Notes: generated by a model not told the origin, from the letters alone. A stretch of 64,000 bases of DNA from Bacteroidia bacterium (GCA_026000155.1 BNYG01000005.1:44659-108658); one strand, 5' to 3'; shown: positions 16,593 through 27,806, counted from the stretch's first letter. Program-made: numbers and translations.

Positions 16593-17690
16593 TCACTTAT
16601 TCCTATCTCTTTCCTCTCTCAACTCCCGATTTATCAACTCTTTCAATTCATCCGTAGGAAATTGCAATTGATAATCGACCACACCAATCGGTTTGTGTAT
16701 ATCCCTCAAAGCGATTTCCACATCCACACGGTCTCTTTCGGCGCAAAACAGAATACCAATCGACAAATTTTCGTCCGGCATCCGCATTTGGTCGTCCAAT
16801 AAACCGAGGTAGTAATTCATTTTGCCGATATATTCCGGCTCAAAGCTACCCATTTTTAAGTCAATGGCGACTAATGATTTTGTTTTACGATTGAAAAACA
16901 GCAAATCCACAAAATATTCCTTTCGATTGGGAGCTATCAGCCTGTATTGATTTCCGATAAACGCAAAACCATTGCCTAATTCGAGTAGAAACAATTTGAT
17001 TTTATCCACCAATCTTTTTTCCAATTCACGTTCTTTTATCGGTTGTATCACACCCAGAAAGCCCAAATTGTAGGTGCTTTTCAGCATTTCATTGGCTTGC
17101 TCTTGCAAATGTTCGGGCAAAGCTTTGTCAAAATTGTGATGTTTGGGTAATATTTTAGCATTGGTGTATGTATCTGCTTTAATAAAATTCAAAAGGACAT
17201 CCCGCGTCCAACCCATTTCTACAGCAGACTCAGCATAATACAGTGCTTCTTTTATTGATCTTGACTTGGTAAATATCAATATATTATGCCGCCATGGTAA
17301 AAGTGCCACAGCTTGTGGCAGTTTTTGCTCATTCGGCAAAAGTGCAACGCAGCGTTGCACTTTTTTATTGTCCGGCAAAACTGCGACGCTGCGTCGCAGT
17401 TTTTCATCAGCGATGCAATAAAACTCATAAAAACGCTTCATATCCCAGAGATTACGTGGCGAGAAACCTTTTGCATCCGTAAACTCATATTTTATGTCAA
17501 CAGATAATTGTTCGACCACACGACTCCCGTAGCCTTTGGCTAATCCTTCTTCCGACAATTTTTTGCCGATATTCCAATACATCTGCATAACAGATGTGTT
17601 CACACGATTGGCAACAATGACACGGGTGGATTTGATTTCGGTAATAATGTACCGGAGAATGTTGTTGTAATTGTTCAGTTCTTGGCTCAT
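16593..17690 (-). CDS. DUF1016 (YhcG-type) PD-(D/E)XK nuclease-fold protein with tandem hairpin insert
   Basis: 365 aa. An N-terminal DUF1016 helical domain (MYWNIGKKLSEE...GFSPRNLWDMKRFY) and a C-terminal nuclease domain (EYFVDLLFFNRKTKSLVAIDLKMG; D...DxK) give the standard YhcG layout. Family members are often found in restriction or defence loci; the precise role is unknown. Between the domains (residues ~97-135) lie three 13-residue repeats of the pattern K(L/V)xx(S/C/A)VA(V/L)LP, each encoded by a 39-bp unit containing a hairpin. The last unit runs into the usual LPWRHNILIF motif. It precedes mcrB in the same direction but has its own -7-like element, TACCTTTA (17721-17728). Confidence 0.88.
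   Translation of the reverse strand: MSQELNNYNNILRYIITEIKSTRVIVANRVNTSVMQMYWNIGKKLSEEGLAKGYGSRVVEQLSVDIKYEFTDAKGFSPRNLWDMKRFYEFYCIADEKLRRSVAVLPDNKKVQRCVALLPNEQKLPQAVALLPWRHNILIFTKSRSIKEALYYAESAVEMGWTRDVLLNFIKADTYTNAKILPKHHNFDKALPEHLQEQANEMLKSTYNLGFLGVIQPIKERELEKRLVDKIKLFLLELGNGFAFIGNQYRLIAPNRKEYFVDLLFFNRKTKSLVAIDLKMGSFEPEYIGKMNYYLGLLDDQMRMPDENLSIGILFCAERDRVDVEIALRDIHKPIGVVDYQLQFPTDELKELINRELREERDRNK
17286..17402. repeat. Three 39-bp tandem units, each a different hairpin, in the DUF1016 gene
   Basis: On the minus strand the units open with ctgcgacg-cag-cgtcgcag, gtgcaacg-ctg-cgttgcac and c-tgccaca-agc-tgtggca-c, then a shared tail encoding VALLP or VAVLP. Stem bases differ between units but pairing is preserved in each. 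All three units are exactly 39 bp and in frame. Confidence 0.92.
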
Positions 17691-17720
17691 ACAATTTAAG
17701 GATAAATGTTATTTTCGCGG

Positions 17721-17728
17721 TAAAGGTA
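17721..17728 (-). promoter_or_regulatory. -7-like element of the DUF1016 gene (TACCTTTA)
   Basis: The minus strand reads TTACCTTTACCGC, the same core as upstream of the DUF234-type ATPase (5087-5094) and the ceramidase-like gene (19275-19282). It differs from TAnnTTTG only in the last base. Confidence 0.45.
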
Positions 17729-17807
17729 ATAAAAAAGTTTAAATGAAGCGATAATCAATAACTCAAAACTTAAATATGTCGCTAATTTTGGAATGCTTGG
17801 ATAAAGT

Positions 17808-17853
17808 AAGTTCCGCAGGGACGATACTTTCTAAGTGTCACCCTGCGGGACTT
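17808..17853. repeat. 13-bp inverted repeat downstream of the ceramidase-like gene
   Basis: aagttccgcaggg (17808-17820) and ccctgcgggactt (17841-17853) pair with one G-T. The loop is 20 nt and no strong T run follows on the minus strand. It could be a terminator or a dispersed palindrome. Confidence 0.5.
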
Positions 17854-17863
17854 GATTCGCTCT

Positions 17864-19165
17864 TTATTTCATCCAATCGGGCGTCCAGATAGTAGTGCCG
17901 TCATCCAATCGATGGTCGCCGGGGCCTTGTCCTTTTCGCATCAGACCGGTCATGACATAATAATTGAATAAATGTCTTGTGATGACAGCTTCGCCCCCTC
18001 CGGCAGCGCGTACTGGTCCCCAATCGGCTCCGTACCCGCCTAAAGCTGCCGACCGTACATCGGGAACATAGGTAGGCCATTTGCCTCCGTTCCACGTATA
18101 TCCGAAAAAGAACGGTATCGTGTAGGGTCCCATTTCCCGTTTCCAATCTATTTGAAATTTAATGAACGGCTCGCCGGGGAAAGTGGCAATGGCGTACTTG
18201 TTGTTGATCAGTATGGTTGAAAAATGAATGGTCGCTACATCGTCATCAAAACGATTGGCTAAATCTAAAGAATCGGTCTTCAATACGATGCTTGTTTTAT
18301 CGTTGGGATTGGGAAATAAATCTTTTGCCAATGCCACAGCCTCTATACCCAGCAACTTACCCATACGTCCTACCATATCGTAAAAGTTTTCGGGTTGCGT
18401 CCCATCCGTTGGTGTCTTGAAAAGTGAGCATTGATTTCCTGCGCCACCTTGTACAAAAAGACAATTTGCTTCGTTGCCGAAAGCGCTTTCAACGTATTTG
18501 GTGGCATAGCCTACATAATCAGCCGAAACAATGGAGCGTATTTCCACCAGCGCATCCGGATGGCAGGCAAAATTCATAATAAAAGCGCGCGGCTCACCCT
18601 TATTGTTGTCAATCCGAATAAGACCAACCGAATTATCTACCTGTCCCAAAGGTATTCTTTCTTTGTTGAGATAACGGTAATGTCCTTCAGGATCGGCATA
18701 CCATGCTTCGCGGGCATGACCGTCGTCGCGGACAATAAGCCTGTCAAACGTCAATTGAGGGATGGAACGATTGCCTCCCGACAGTTTAGCCTCAAACATA
18801 TTTTTGGACGCTTTATCAATGGCTTCCGTCAGTTTATCCGCTATGGTGTTCCGGTCGGCATAACCTGAATGGGTATGCGAAGGACAAAAATACAACTCGG
18901 TCAGTTTATATTTCTTTTTCAGAGATTCCAATAATTCCGGATTCGTATAACCGCCTAAATCGAATGAAAGAAAAGCGATCCGAACCTCCGGAGTTTCTAA
19001 AATCAGACTTCGCGCATACAACGAATCGTGTACCACTCTGTTCTGGGGAAGGGTACCGGGGGTAATGTTGACTTTTGCCGTACCGGCGCGCATAACAGAA
19101 GTTTCCTGCGCTTCTACACAATGAATTCCTAACAGGAAGATAATTAAAAAGAAGAAATTTTTCAT
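17864..19165 (-). CDS. Secreted neutral/alkaline ceramidase-like protein
   Basis: 433 aa with a signal peptide (MKNFFFLIIFLLGIHCVEAQ). AGTAKVNITPGTLP and CPSHTHSG, followed by NFACHPDAL, match the N-terminal domain of neutral ceramidases (PF04734), where such His residues bind zinc. It lacks the C-terminal domain of full-length ceramidases (~650 aa or more), so the substrate may be another amide or lipid. A -7-like element TACCTTTA lies at 19275-19282, about 105 nt before the start. It is divergent from pepC. Confidence 0.8.
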   Translation of the reverse strand: MKNFFFLIIFLLGIHCVEAQETSVMRAGTAKVNITPGTLPQNRVVHDSLYARSLILETPEVRIAFLSFDLGGYTNPELLESLKKKYKLTELYFCPSHTHSGYADRNTIADKLTEAIDKASKNMFEAKLSGGNRSIPQLTFDRLIVRDDGHAREAWYADPEGHYRYLNKERIPLGQVDNSVGLIRIDNNKGEPRAFIMNFACHPDALVEIRSIVSADYVGYATKYVESAFGNEANCLFVQGGAGNQCSLFKTPTDGTQPENFYDMVGRMGKLLGIEAVALAKDLFPNPNDKTSIVLKTDSLDLANRFDDDVATIHFSTILINNKYAIATFPGEPFIKFQIDWKREMGPYTIPFFFGYTWNGGKWPTYVPDVRSAALGGYGADWGPVRAAGGGEAVITRHLFNYYVMTGLMRKGQGPGDHRLDDGTTIWTPDWMK

Positions 19166-19274
19166 AACTTTTATTTATTAATTGATATTAGATTTAAATT
19201 CTATACAAATAACACAAGAAAGTATTAATGAAGATATTAAAAAAAAGGTTAATTAGAGAAAAATATCTTCGCTG

Positions 19275-19282
19275 TAAAGGTA
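19275..19282 (-). promoter_or_regulatory. -7-like element of the ceramidase-like gene
   Basis: The minus strand reads TTACCTTTACAGC. It lies in the 197-bp divergent gap shared with pepC. Confidence 0.4.
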
Positions 19283-19306
19283 ATAAAAAAAAGAATCCTG
19301 CATTTA

Positions 19307-19337
19307 TTGCAACTCAATAATACTTTCAATATCTTTG
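19307..19337 (+). promoter_or_regulatory. pepC promoter
   Basis: TTG at 19307-19309, a 20-nt spacer, and TATCTTTG at 19330-19337. The ATG follows 25 nt after the -7 element. Confidence 0.75.
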
Positions 19338-19362
19338 CATCTAAAAGAAATAGTACATCATT

Positions 19363-20739
19363 ATGAGATATAATTTACTTGTTTGCATCCTGTTGATCGC
19401 CTCAGCATCCGCATTTTCCCAATCACTAACGGAAAAAGACCTGCAAGATATTCGAGGCAGTTTCAAAAAAGACGCTTCTACTGCCGCTATTCAAAACATT
19501 CTTACCGTACAGAGCAATATCAAGGAGAATGCGCTGAACCATGAACTGCAATCCGGGATAGATCACTTCTTCAAATACCGTGTAGAAGTAAAGGGTATCA
19601 CTAATCAGAAAAGTTCGGGGCGCTGTTGGATGTTTACGTCCATGAATGTACTCCGTCCTTCCATTCGGACGAAGTACAATATCGACAGCTTCGATTTTTC
19701 CCATAACTACCTGTATTTTTGGGATCTGTTCGAAAAAGCCAATCTATATCTCGAAAATATAATCGCTACTTCCTCTAATCCAATAGACGACAGAGAGGTA
19801 ATCGAATTTTTCAAATCGCCTGTCGGGGACGGTGGTGTTTGGAATCATTATTACAATGCGGCGCTTAAATACGGAGTGGTGCCGGATGTTGTGATGCCGG
19901 AAACAGCTCATTCCAACAGTACCGGACAAATGATTTCGCTGATTAACGAAAAACTTCGCATGGAAGGATACCGGCTCAGAGAATTGGCGACCGCCGGAAA
20001 AAAAGAAAAAGACTTGAGAACCGAAAAACAGGCGATTCTCAAAGAGGTATATCGCATGCTGGCTTTATGTTTGGGAGAACCGCCGACACAGTTTACCTGG
20101 AGGTACAAAACCAAAGAAGGTAAAATAGAAGAAAAGCAATACACTCCTAAAGTATTTTACAATGAAATAACGCCTTCGGATTATAGTCCGGAGAATTATA
20201 TCATGGTGATGAACGATCCTACACGCGAGTATTATAAGGTATATGAGATTAAAAATTACCGGAATGCCATAGAAGGTGTCAACTGGGTCTATCTGAATTT
20301 ACCGAATGAAGATATAAAGAAAGCTGCCCTGTCCAGCATCAAAAACAATGAGGCGCTGTATGCTTCCTGCGATGTAGGCAAACAGCACAACCGGGAAACG
20401 GGTATCATGGATCCGGAGATGTACGACTACCAATCTTTGTTCGGCGTAAAAATCAATATGGATAAAAAGGCGCGTATATTAACTCGTCAGAGCGGTTCGA
20501 GCCATGCCATGCTGCTGATCGGATGCGACACGGATAATAATGACAAGCCTACGAAATGGGAATTCGAAAATAGTTGGGGCACAACGGCCGGAAATAACGG
20601 CTACCTGACTTTTACAGATAATTGGTTCAATGAGTATATATTCCGTTTGGTTATTCACCGGAAATATCTGGATGCAAAGGCAATCGAAAGTTTGAAACAA
20701 AAACCGGTGTTGTTGCCGATGTGGGACTATATGAATTAA
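19363..20739 (+). CDS. pepC: Aminopeptidase C / bleomycin hydrolase-type cysteine peptidase (C1B), exported
   Basis: 458 aa. The active-site Cys88 is in SSGRCWMF, the His in SSHAMLLIG, and the Asn in FENSWG, a complete papain-type set in the C1B arrangement. Unlike cytosolic PepC, the protein begins with a signal peptide (MRYNLLVCILLIASASAFSQ), as in several Bacteroidetes homologues, so it likely acts in the periplasm on peptides made by secreted proteases. It is monocistronic, ending at a perfect hairpin terminator shared with the convergent metalloprotease gene. Confidence 0.9.
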   Translation: MRYNLLVCILLIASASAFSQSLTEKDLQDIRGSFKKDASTAAIQNILTVQSNIKENALNHELQSGIDHFFKYRVEVKGITNQKSSGRCWMFTSMNVLRPSIRTKYNIDSFDFSHNYLYFWDLFEKANLYLENIIATSSNPIDDREVIEFFKSPVGDGGVWNHYYNAALKYGVVPDVVMPETAHSNSTGQMISLINEKLRMEGYRLRELATAGKKEKDLRTEKQAILKEVYRMLALCLGEPPTQFTWRYKTKEGKIEEKQYTPKVFYNEITPSDYSPENYIMVMNDPTREYYKVYEIKNYRNAIEGVNWVYLNLPNEDIKKAALSSIKNNEALYASCDVGKQHNRETGIMDPEMYDYQSLFGVKINMDKKARILTRQSGSSHAMLLIGCDTDNNDKPTKWEFENSWGTTAGNNGYLTFTDNWFNEYIFRLVIHRKYLDAKAIESLKQKPVLLPMWDYMN

Positions 20740-20755
20740 GAAAATTGCCGGCAAT

Positions 20756-20793
20756 AAAAAATAGGATGTCCAAAAACGGACATCCTATTTTTT
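20756..20793. terminator. Bidirectional terminator, pepC / M6 protease
   Basis: Perfect 16-bp stem (aaaaaataggatgtcc / ggacatcctatttttt) with a 6-nt loop, T runs on both strands, between convergent genes. Confidence 0.9.
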
Positions 20794-20816
20794 AATCGGT
20801 TCGTTTCGCTGACAGC

Positions 20817-23800
20817 TTAGTGAACTTCAATCTTCGTTTTCTTTCCGCCTACGCTCAGGATATAGATTCCCGACGGGGCAGTCAGACTTACCTTCGTTAT
20901 CGAACCGGTGGTTTCTTGTTGTTTTACAAGCGTACCGGTAAGAGTGAATACTTGTATGGTTGCATCCGTAATATCGGTAGCTACAGAGAACTCGTGTCCC
21001 GATTTCACAGGATTCGGATATACTTTCAATCCGGAAACATGGATCGGGTCTATGCCTAAACCTTTCTGAATTTCGAACATTATACCTCGCGCCACATCAA
21101 TCAGATAATTGTCGCTTTCAGCCTTTAATGTTCCTTGTAAGATTTCGTAGAAACCGATTTCTTCCCCTTCTTCGCGGATTAATACGCCACTCAACAGACC
21201 GGCGGTGCGTACGAAGTTTGCATCACTGTCGTCGAATTTCCATCCTTCCACATCGTAGGTAAATTCAGGATCCGGATCATTCATAATCTTACTCTTTCCT
21301 TCGTGAGGTGTTACAGTAAGTGTAGCCGGAGTAATAGTAAATGTAACGCCCGTCACAACAGTAAGCGTGTAATTACTTCCTACCGACAAGCTGCCGGTTT
21401 CAATGGCATAAGTACCCGCATTTTCACCTGCTATACGACTCAATGAGCCGGTAAGAGCATCGCTTCCATACAATTGACCCGTCGTAATCTTATAGGTAAA
21501 TACAGGATCACTTTCGCCATAAACCTTACTTTGCCCAGCGTCAGGTGTTGCAGCCAGTGCAGCCGGAGTAATAGCAGCCGACAAGCTTGGTTGTACGGCT
21601 AAGGTATAGTTACCTTTCTGTGCGCCCCCCAATTCATATCCGCTTACGCTGACTGAGATAGCATCGGCTACGTTTGCATCGGCAAAAGCATAAACCGGTG
21701 TACCTGCCGCCGTCACATCATCAGGACTTACTACTCCTTCCAGAGCAGCTGTGCCTGTAACGGTAGCTGTAGTGGTTCCATCGTAAACTTTATCTTCAGC
21801 TGTAATACCGGTAATAGTCACTTCTTTCGGAGTAATATCGGCAGACAAGTCCGGTTGTGCGACTAAGGTATAATTACCTTTCTGTTCGCCACTCAGTTCA
21901 AATCCGCTTACAATTACGGCGATAGCATCGGCTACGTTTGCATCGGCAAAAGCATAAACCGGTGTACCTGCCGCCGTCACATCATCAGGACTTACTACTC
22001 CTTCCAGAGCAGCTGTGCCTGTAACGGTAGCTGTAGTGGTTCCATCGTAAACTTTATCTTCAGCTGTAATACCGGTAATAGTCACTTCTTTCGGAGTAAT
22101 ATCGGCAGACAAGTCCGGTTGTGCGACTAAGGTATAATTACCTTTCTGTTCGCCACTCAGTTCAAATCCGCTTACAATTACGGCGATAGCATCGGCTACG
22201 TTTGCATCGGCAAAAGCATAAACCGGCGTACCGGTAAGCGTCACCTCATCCGTACCTATTATGCCGACAAGACTTGCATCGCCTTGAACGCTGCTAACGG
22301 CGGTAGTTCCGTCATAAACCTTGTTATCGGCAGTAATGCCGGTAATCGTCAGTTCTTTCGGAGTAATAGCAGCCTTAGCATCATACCTGAATATGGAAGG
22401 CCAGTATTTACTTGCTTTATCACCAAGGATAGTAATGACTATTTCAACCGTTTTGTCTGTGCCTGCCTCAGCATCGCTGAATTCGGCAGTTAGTTCATAA
22501 TCAACTCCTTCCACCAATTCGTCTCCTTCGTCCAAACCGTCAAAAATAATGTCGCTAATAGTTGCATCAATAGTAGCATCATACTCCTTATTTTCGACAA
22601 TCACATCTACAAGCGTAAGCGGATTAAAGTCAATAGCTTCCGCACATACTTTTTCCGATTCACAATATTCACCTGCGAAACTTACACAATACGTATAACT
22701 TCCCTTGTCAGTCAAGGTCGTTTCGTAATGAGTATCGGTCATCTTTTCAGCTACCAATTCATCGTTTTGATAAACATTAAAAGCAGGAGCAACTGTTTTG
22801 GTAATGCTTACATCATCCAGATTCAATCGGAACCAATCGCTGCAATCATAGTGACGGAAAGCAATATAAACCGTTTCTCCTTCATACGCACTCAAATCAA
22901 TGGTCCTTTCATACCAGTTTCCTTGTGCATATTGAGGACCGCTTGAACGGAATGCATCGTTGGGAACAGCGCCGCTGACCGTCTGACCGGGAGCTGGCTG
23001 CATTATCTCTTCAAACAAGAGTTCGAAAGAAGCTATCGCCTTATCGGTAGTAGAAATATACACTCCGTAATTTTCTTCCGGATAATCAGCATCTTGAGCA
23101 GAAACATAATACGTTAATATATTATTCGCAGTCAGGGTAACAGCCGGAGTAATCAACCAGTTGTCAGGTGTTAAAGCGCTATCTGCGTAGGATGCGGAAG
23201 TTGCAATGCCGGTTCCGCCATGAGCAGTTGATCCGGTGGAAGTAGCATACCATTTTTGCGTATCTCCGTCTGCATCGACATTGGTCCAGGAAGCAGGGAT
23301 GCCGCTTTCAAAACCTTCTTCGAGAATAGTTTTCACTTTTGGAGTCATAGCATCCCAATCCAATGAAACCAAATTGTCTTCGAGAGCAAGTTCCAAATTG
23401 CTTACCGTAATATCACATTCGCTAACGAACGAAACCAATGCATATTCGGGATCCGATTCGCCTCCGGCGTATTTAGCTGTTACCGAATAATTGTAATCGC
23501 CGGTTTGCGACAGTTCATCATCGAAAGTAAATACATCAGCAGCAACCGTACCGATTTCTTCACCGTCACGCGAAATAACGAATGCATCCGGACTCGCAAC
23601 AAGCTGCGGAATAGCGAAAGCAGATTCTACTCTCTGATCTTCCGGTACACGTAATTCGGAGATAGTTTCTTCTATTATTTCTGATGTCTCAACAGGAGCC
23701 TTAGACAGAAGGATAGGGGATCCGGAACCATCACTCGGTTCAACATAGCCCAACAATGCCCAGTTGCTGTTTTGACCTGAAAAATCGGAAAAGAATTGCC

Positions 23801-26800
23801 AAATGCCATTATAATACATCATATCTCCTTTTCCTTTGACTGCCGGATCCGTAGTATAAGTAGCAGGATAAGAGGCATTGTTATTTTTTCTTACAGCATG
23901 CACACCAATCCAAAAGTCCTCATAAATACTGGCAATTTCAACAGAGTTATCCAGAGTAATGATATTCCATCCGTAATCAAATAGTGGAACATCTTGTTCA
24001 TAAATTAATTCTTCAGGACCTGTTTGATTGCCTCCTGTCCATACACAAAGCGTATAGGAAACATTTGCAGGTGTTACACCACCCGCTGAAGTAGGATAAG
24101 TCGCAAATGCCAATTGAGTCAACTTCATTCCTTCCATTTTTTTCAACTCATCTTTCGTGAAACGAGCAGCCATGTAAACATCCGAATAATTATAGGCGGA
24201 TCCAATGGTAGTATTGCCATATCCAATGTATCCACCGGCAAATGGAGCATCCCAATTCAACGTTACCTTGTTATCATCCAAAGTTGCCGTCAGATTTTCT
24301 ACCGGATTGTTAGTATTAAGCGGTGCTTCTGTGGTAATTGTCCTACATTCCGCATCGGATTCGCCGTCACTGTAAACAGCCGTTACACAGTAATCGTAAG
24401 TATCAATTTGCAATCCTGTATCTTTATAGGAATATACATTGCTTCTAAGATACTTTAATTCTACTCCATCGCGAGATACAGCATAACCCGTTAATGTTGG
24501 GTAATTTGCACCCTGTTCAAGCGTAGCGGATATTGTCCAGTTGTAACCGGCAGTATAGGTTGTCCATGCAGCGGTATTGTTTTTATAGAGATTACTTTTC
24601 CCACCGACAGTCGCAGCGCTGTATCGTGCCAACGGAAGATTGCCGCTTGCAGCTATTCTGGTAACTTTCACCCCAATCCATAAGTCCTGATAAATATCAA
24701 CCGAAATAGGAGCGAGTAAAGTAACCTCGTTCCAACCGCCGTTGACATAAGAAGGAAGCTCATATTCACCAACAAGATCACCCGGTGTACTGCCGTTTCC
24801 TCCCGACCAAACCTGAATGGTATAGGTACGGTTAACTGAGCTGTTTGCACCGGCATGGAATCGCACTTTGGTCAATTTTGTATTATTCCATTTCTTCATA
24901 TCAGCCGCCGTATAGCGAATAGCTTGAATATAAGCCGCCGTATTTACGTTTGCCGTACCTACGGTTGCTGCAGCAGCATAACCAACCGATCCTCCGGTAA
25001 AAGGAAGCGCCCATGAAATATTGACTTCTTCGCCTGCCGGTTTCACTTTCAGATTTTCCACCGGATTGTAAGGATTCACCGGTGTAAGCGTGGTGACTTC
25101 CTTGCAAATACCTTCCGATGAACATCCGCTGCTGTACTCAACAGAAACACAATAGGAATAAGTAGTTCCCGGTGTTAAGCCGCTATCTTCAAAGGAAGCA
25201 GTAGTAGATGTTCCCACTATCTCTCCATCCCTGTAAATGATGTATCTGACAATTGCCGGCGCCACGGATTGAGGTCCTTCATCTATTGCCTGAATGCCGG
25301 ATTTACGCAATGCCGGTTTCGCACTATTCGCTTTTGCCGTTTGTATAAAGGCGCCACCCATTCCGTTATTCGGATTTTTCTGAGTTCTGCCGTCTAATAC
25401 AACACCCGGATTAGGAGACGACGGATTACCTGAACTGAGATAAGCAGATAAAATAAAATTACCTTCTATGCCATCTTCGTCAAATGAATACCAGCCCCAA
25501 TCAGGGTTGTAGTAATAATTTCTTTCGGGAACTAACGGACCGCCATCCACTACAAGACAAGATTCACCTTTAGTATGGATTTTCACACCGATGACATATC
25601 CTTTGGATGAATTTATAACAACCGGATTCGTTAATGTAACAGGTTTAAGTCCTGTGGTAAACCTGGGAGATTGTGTAAAGGCCTGGTCGCGGATCAATAC
25701 AGGTATTCCGGTATCATCCACCTCCCATACCTGTACATTATACGCTACTCCTGTTGCTGTTTCGTATAAATAAAACTGAACCTGAGTTAACTCATAGCCG
25801 TCCAATCCTCTTAGATGTTCCGGCTCCCATAATGTTCCGACGAAAACATCTGTTTCTTCTCCAAAATTATAAACACTGCTTGCCGATCCGGCGATCGTCT
25901 GCCAGCCTCCGGTAAACGGAGCCGTCCAGTTCAGGGAAGCCTTGTCAAGCGTAGTATTTGCCTGCAAATTGGAAACCGGTAAACAATAGCTATCGGAACC
26001 TCCCGTAATGAGAACCGTAACCAATACTTTTTCCGATTCGGTCGCTTCGTAATAAGCAGTTACACCATACTCGTAAGTTCCGTTCGTAACACCAATTTGT
26101 GTGTAATTCGTTGTATTTTTATTACTGATTGTGTATTGTAAAATACCGTCCCTGTAAATTTTATAACCCACAACATCCGCATTGCTTGGAGCTGTCCAAG
26201 TCAGTTTAACATTTGCATCCGTTACCTGATATTGCAGATTAGTAACCGGCTCGGTAGGTCCGTCCAAAAACTTGAACGCAATCGTTCCGTCCGTTGCTTC
26301 GGTTATTTCCGTAAGCGGTTTGGAAATAGTCTGCGGACCCGTCCAGGTAAACATGGCAGGAGTCGTTTTAGCTGTAAAGCTTGTTTTTCCCGAAGTACCG
26401 GGGAAAGGCGCTCCGGCTGAATTAACATTTCCGTAAGAGGCAACACCTCCACCCGGAATGGCAACGGTGGAAGAAGCCACTACCGGATACAGCTGTTGCG
26501 GGTGGCTCGAATTGCTTCCTCTTCCGGTCAATGCATTCGGATGCACATGCCATATTAATAATCCATGACCGGGTACCGAACCGTCAAAACCTACTTGCTG
26601 TCTGTTTTCCAACACATACAACTCTCCGTTGGTATTGGCTTTAATGGTATAAGCCACCGGATTCAATGCCGAAGGCGGCATCGCCGGTATTTCTGTAAAA
26701 GAAGTTAATTCCACGGGTGTAACCCATCCGTAAAGAATTTTCTGGAACATATTGATATGCGACGGTTGGCGTCCATTGTCACTCCAGCTGCCGTTTGCCA

Positions 26801-27806
26801 TCAAGTCCCAGTTTCCCGAACCTGCATAACCGGTAGTGCCGGTGTCTTAATAGTCGGGCGCTCCGAAAACGTGGCTCAATTCGTGGCACACTACACCAAT
26901 GTAAGTAGTGTTGGTTCCGCTGGAGCCTCTCAATTCGGGAGAACAGGAATAAACGGAAATCCGGACTCCATCCAAGGTGATCGGGCTGGCCAACTGCCAT
27001 TTATGTGACCAGATTTGATTCCCATTATTTATACTTTCATCACCATATCCGGCAAAAAGGATATGGAAAGTTTCCAAAATCCCATCCGTAGCGAAATCAT
27101 TGTAATCCAAATCGGCATCGGCGGCTGTGGCGGCGGCTGTGGCAAATTCCCTTTCATGCGTTGCATAATATTGAGCCGTATTAGGGGCCAGATAAGGTCC
27201 CTTAATCGTCACCGTAAAATCCAATTTTCCGTAAGAGTTTTCTCTGAAAAAATCCCTGACACTACCCTTGGAAGAATTATCGGTCGGATAAAATCCCACC
27301 TGATTAAACAGGGTTTCAAATTCGGATACTGATTTTCCAAAAGCCTTGTCGGTAAAACTCATTAATACGCAAAGCGCCTTCCGCTCACCCACTGTCGGAG
27401 CAGCTCTTTGAGGTCCCGCGCCGGAAGTTTTTTGAGGCCCTTCATCGGAAGTTACCTCCCAAATCTGTTCAAATGCTTTTACTTGCGGACTGCTATAACG
27501 AATACCCTTTTTCACTGTGCTTGGAGCAGCGGATATTCCGTTATATTTCGTTTTGGATGGAACCATGTTGTTGTTCGCATCTTGTTCGGCATACACCACG
27601 TATTTCTTAGCGTCATACATTAGCGTATAGCCATCCAAAGATTCCATCCAATGCACCCGTTCATCTCCCTTGAGATAGACGGAAATCTTAGTACCATCCG
27701 GTTGGATTTTCTCTACCGCCCAAGGAACGGCAGGTACTGCAAAAACATTATGTCCCATAATACTGATAAGGAACATAATTAGCAAAAAGTTAAATTTCTT
27801 AGTCAT
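20817..27806 (-). pseudogene. Giant M6-family metalloprotease with T9SS tail, interrupted by an in-frame stop
   Basis: One reading frame of ~2330 codons broken by TAA at 26847-26849. The first 319 residues hold a signal peptide (MTKKFNFLLIMFLISIMG), propeptide and zinc site HELSHVFGAPD (308-318). The stop follows at codon 320, where the family usually has the Tyr of PDxYD. Without a frame change the sequence resumes with DTGTTGYAGSGNWDLMANGSW, the Met-turn region. The remaining ~1995 residues contain fibronectin type III modules, cleaved-adhesin (choice-of-anchor J) domains, YDG repeats, MBG domains and a C-terminal T9SS type A sorting domain (VYPNPVKSG...IYILSVGGKKTKIEV). One base change (TAT to TAA) explains the break. 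A recent pseudogene or a sequencing error are the main options. Confidence 0.88.
21590..22380 (-). repeat. Near-identical 264-bp tandem YDG-domain repeats
   Basis: Within the metalloprotease frame the segment encoding ITGITAEDKVYDGTTTATVTG... recurs with a period of 264 bp (88 aa); for instance actcagttca falls at both 21891 and 22155. Two central copies are nearly identical over the full unit, and flanking copies are more diverged. This points to recent duplication or gene conversion. Confidence 0.88.

Noticed and set aside
17286..17402. CRISPR-like array
   Set aside because: Units are directly adjacent with no spacers, in frame within a protein gene, and no cas genes are near.
17294..17482. 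62-64-aa plus-strand frames over the hairpin repeats
   Set aside because: The palindromes read open on both strands; there is no promoter or start context.
18699..18725. Possible palindromic repeat (catgcttcgcgggcatg) inside the ceramidase-like gene
   Set aside because: It resembles a common dispersed repeat, but I cannot show that homologues lack these residues, so an insertion is not supported.
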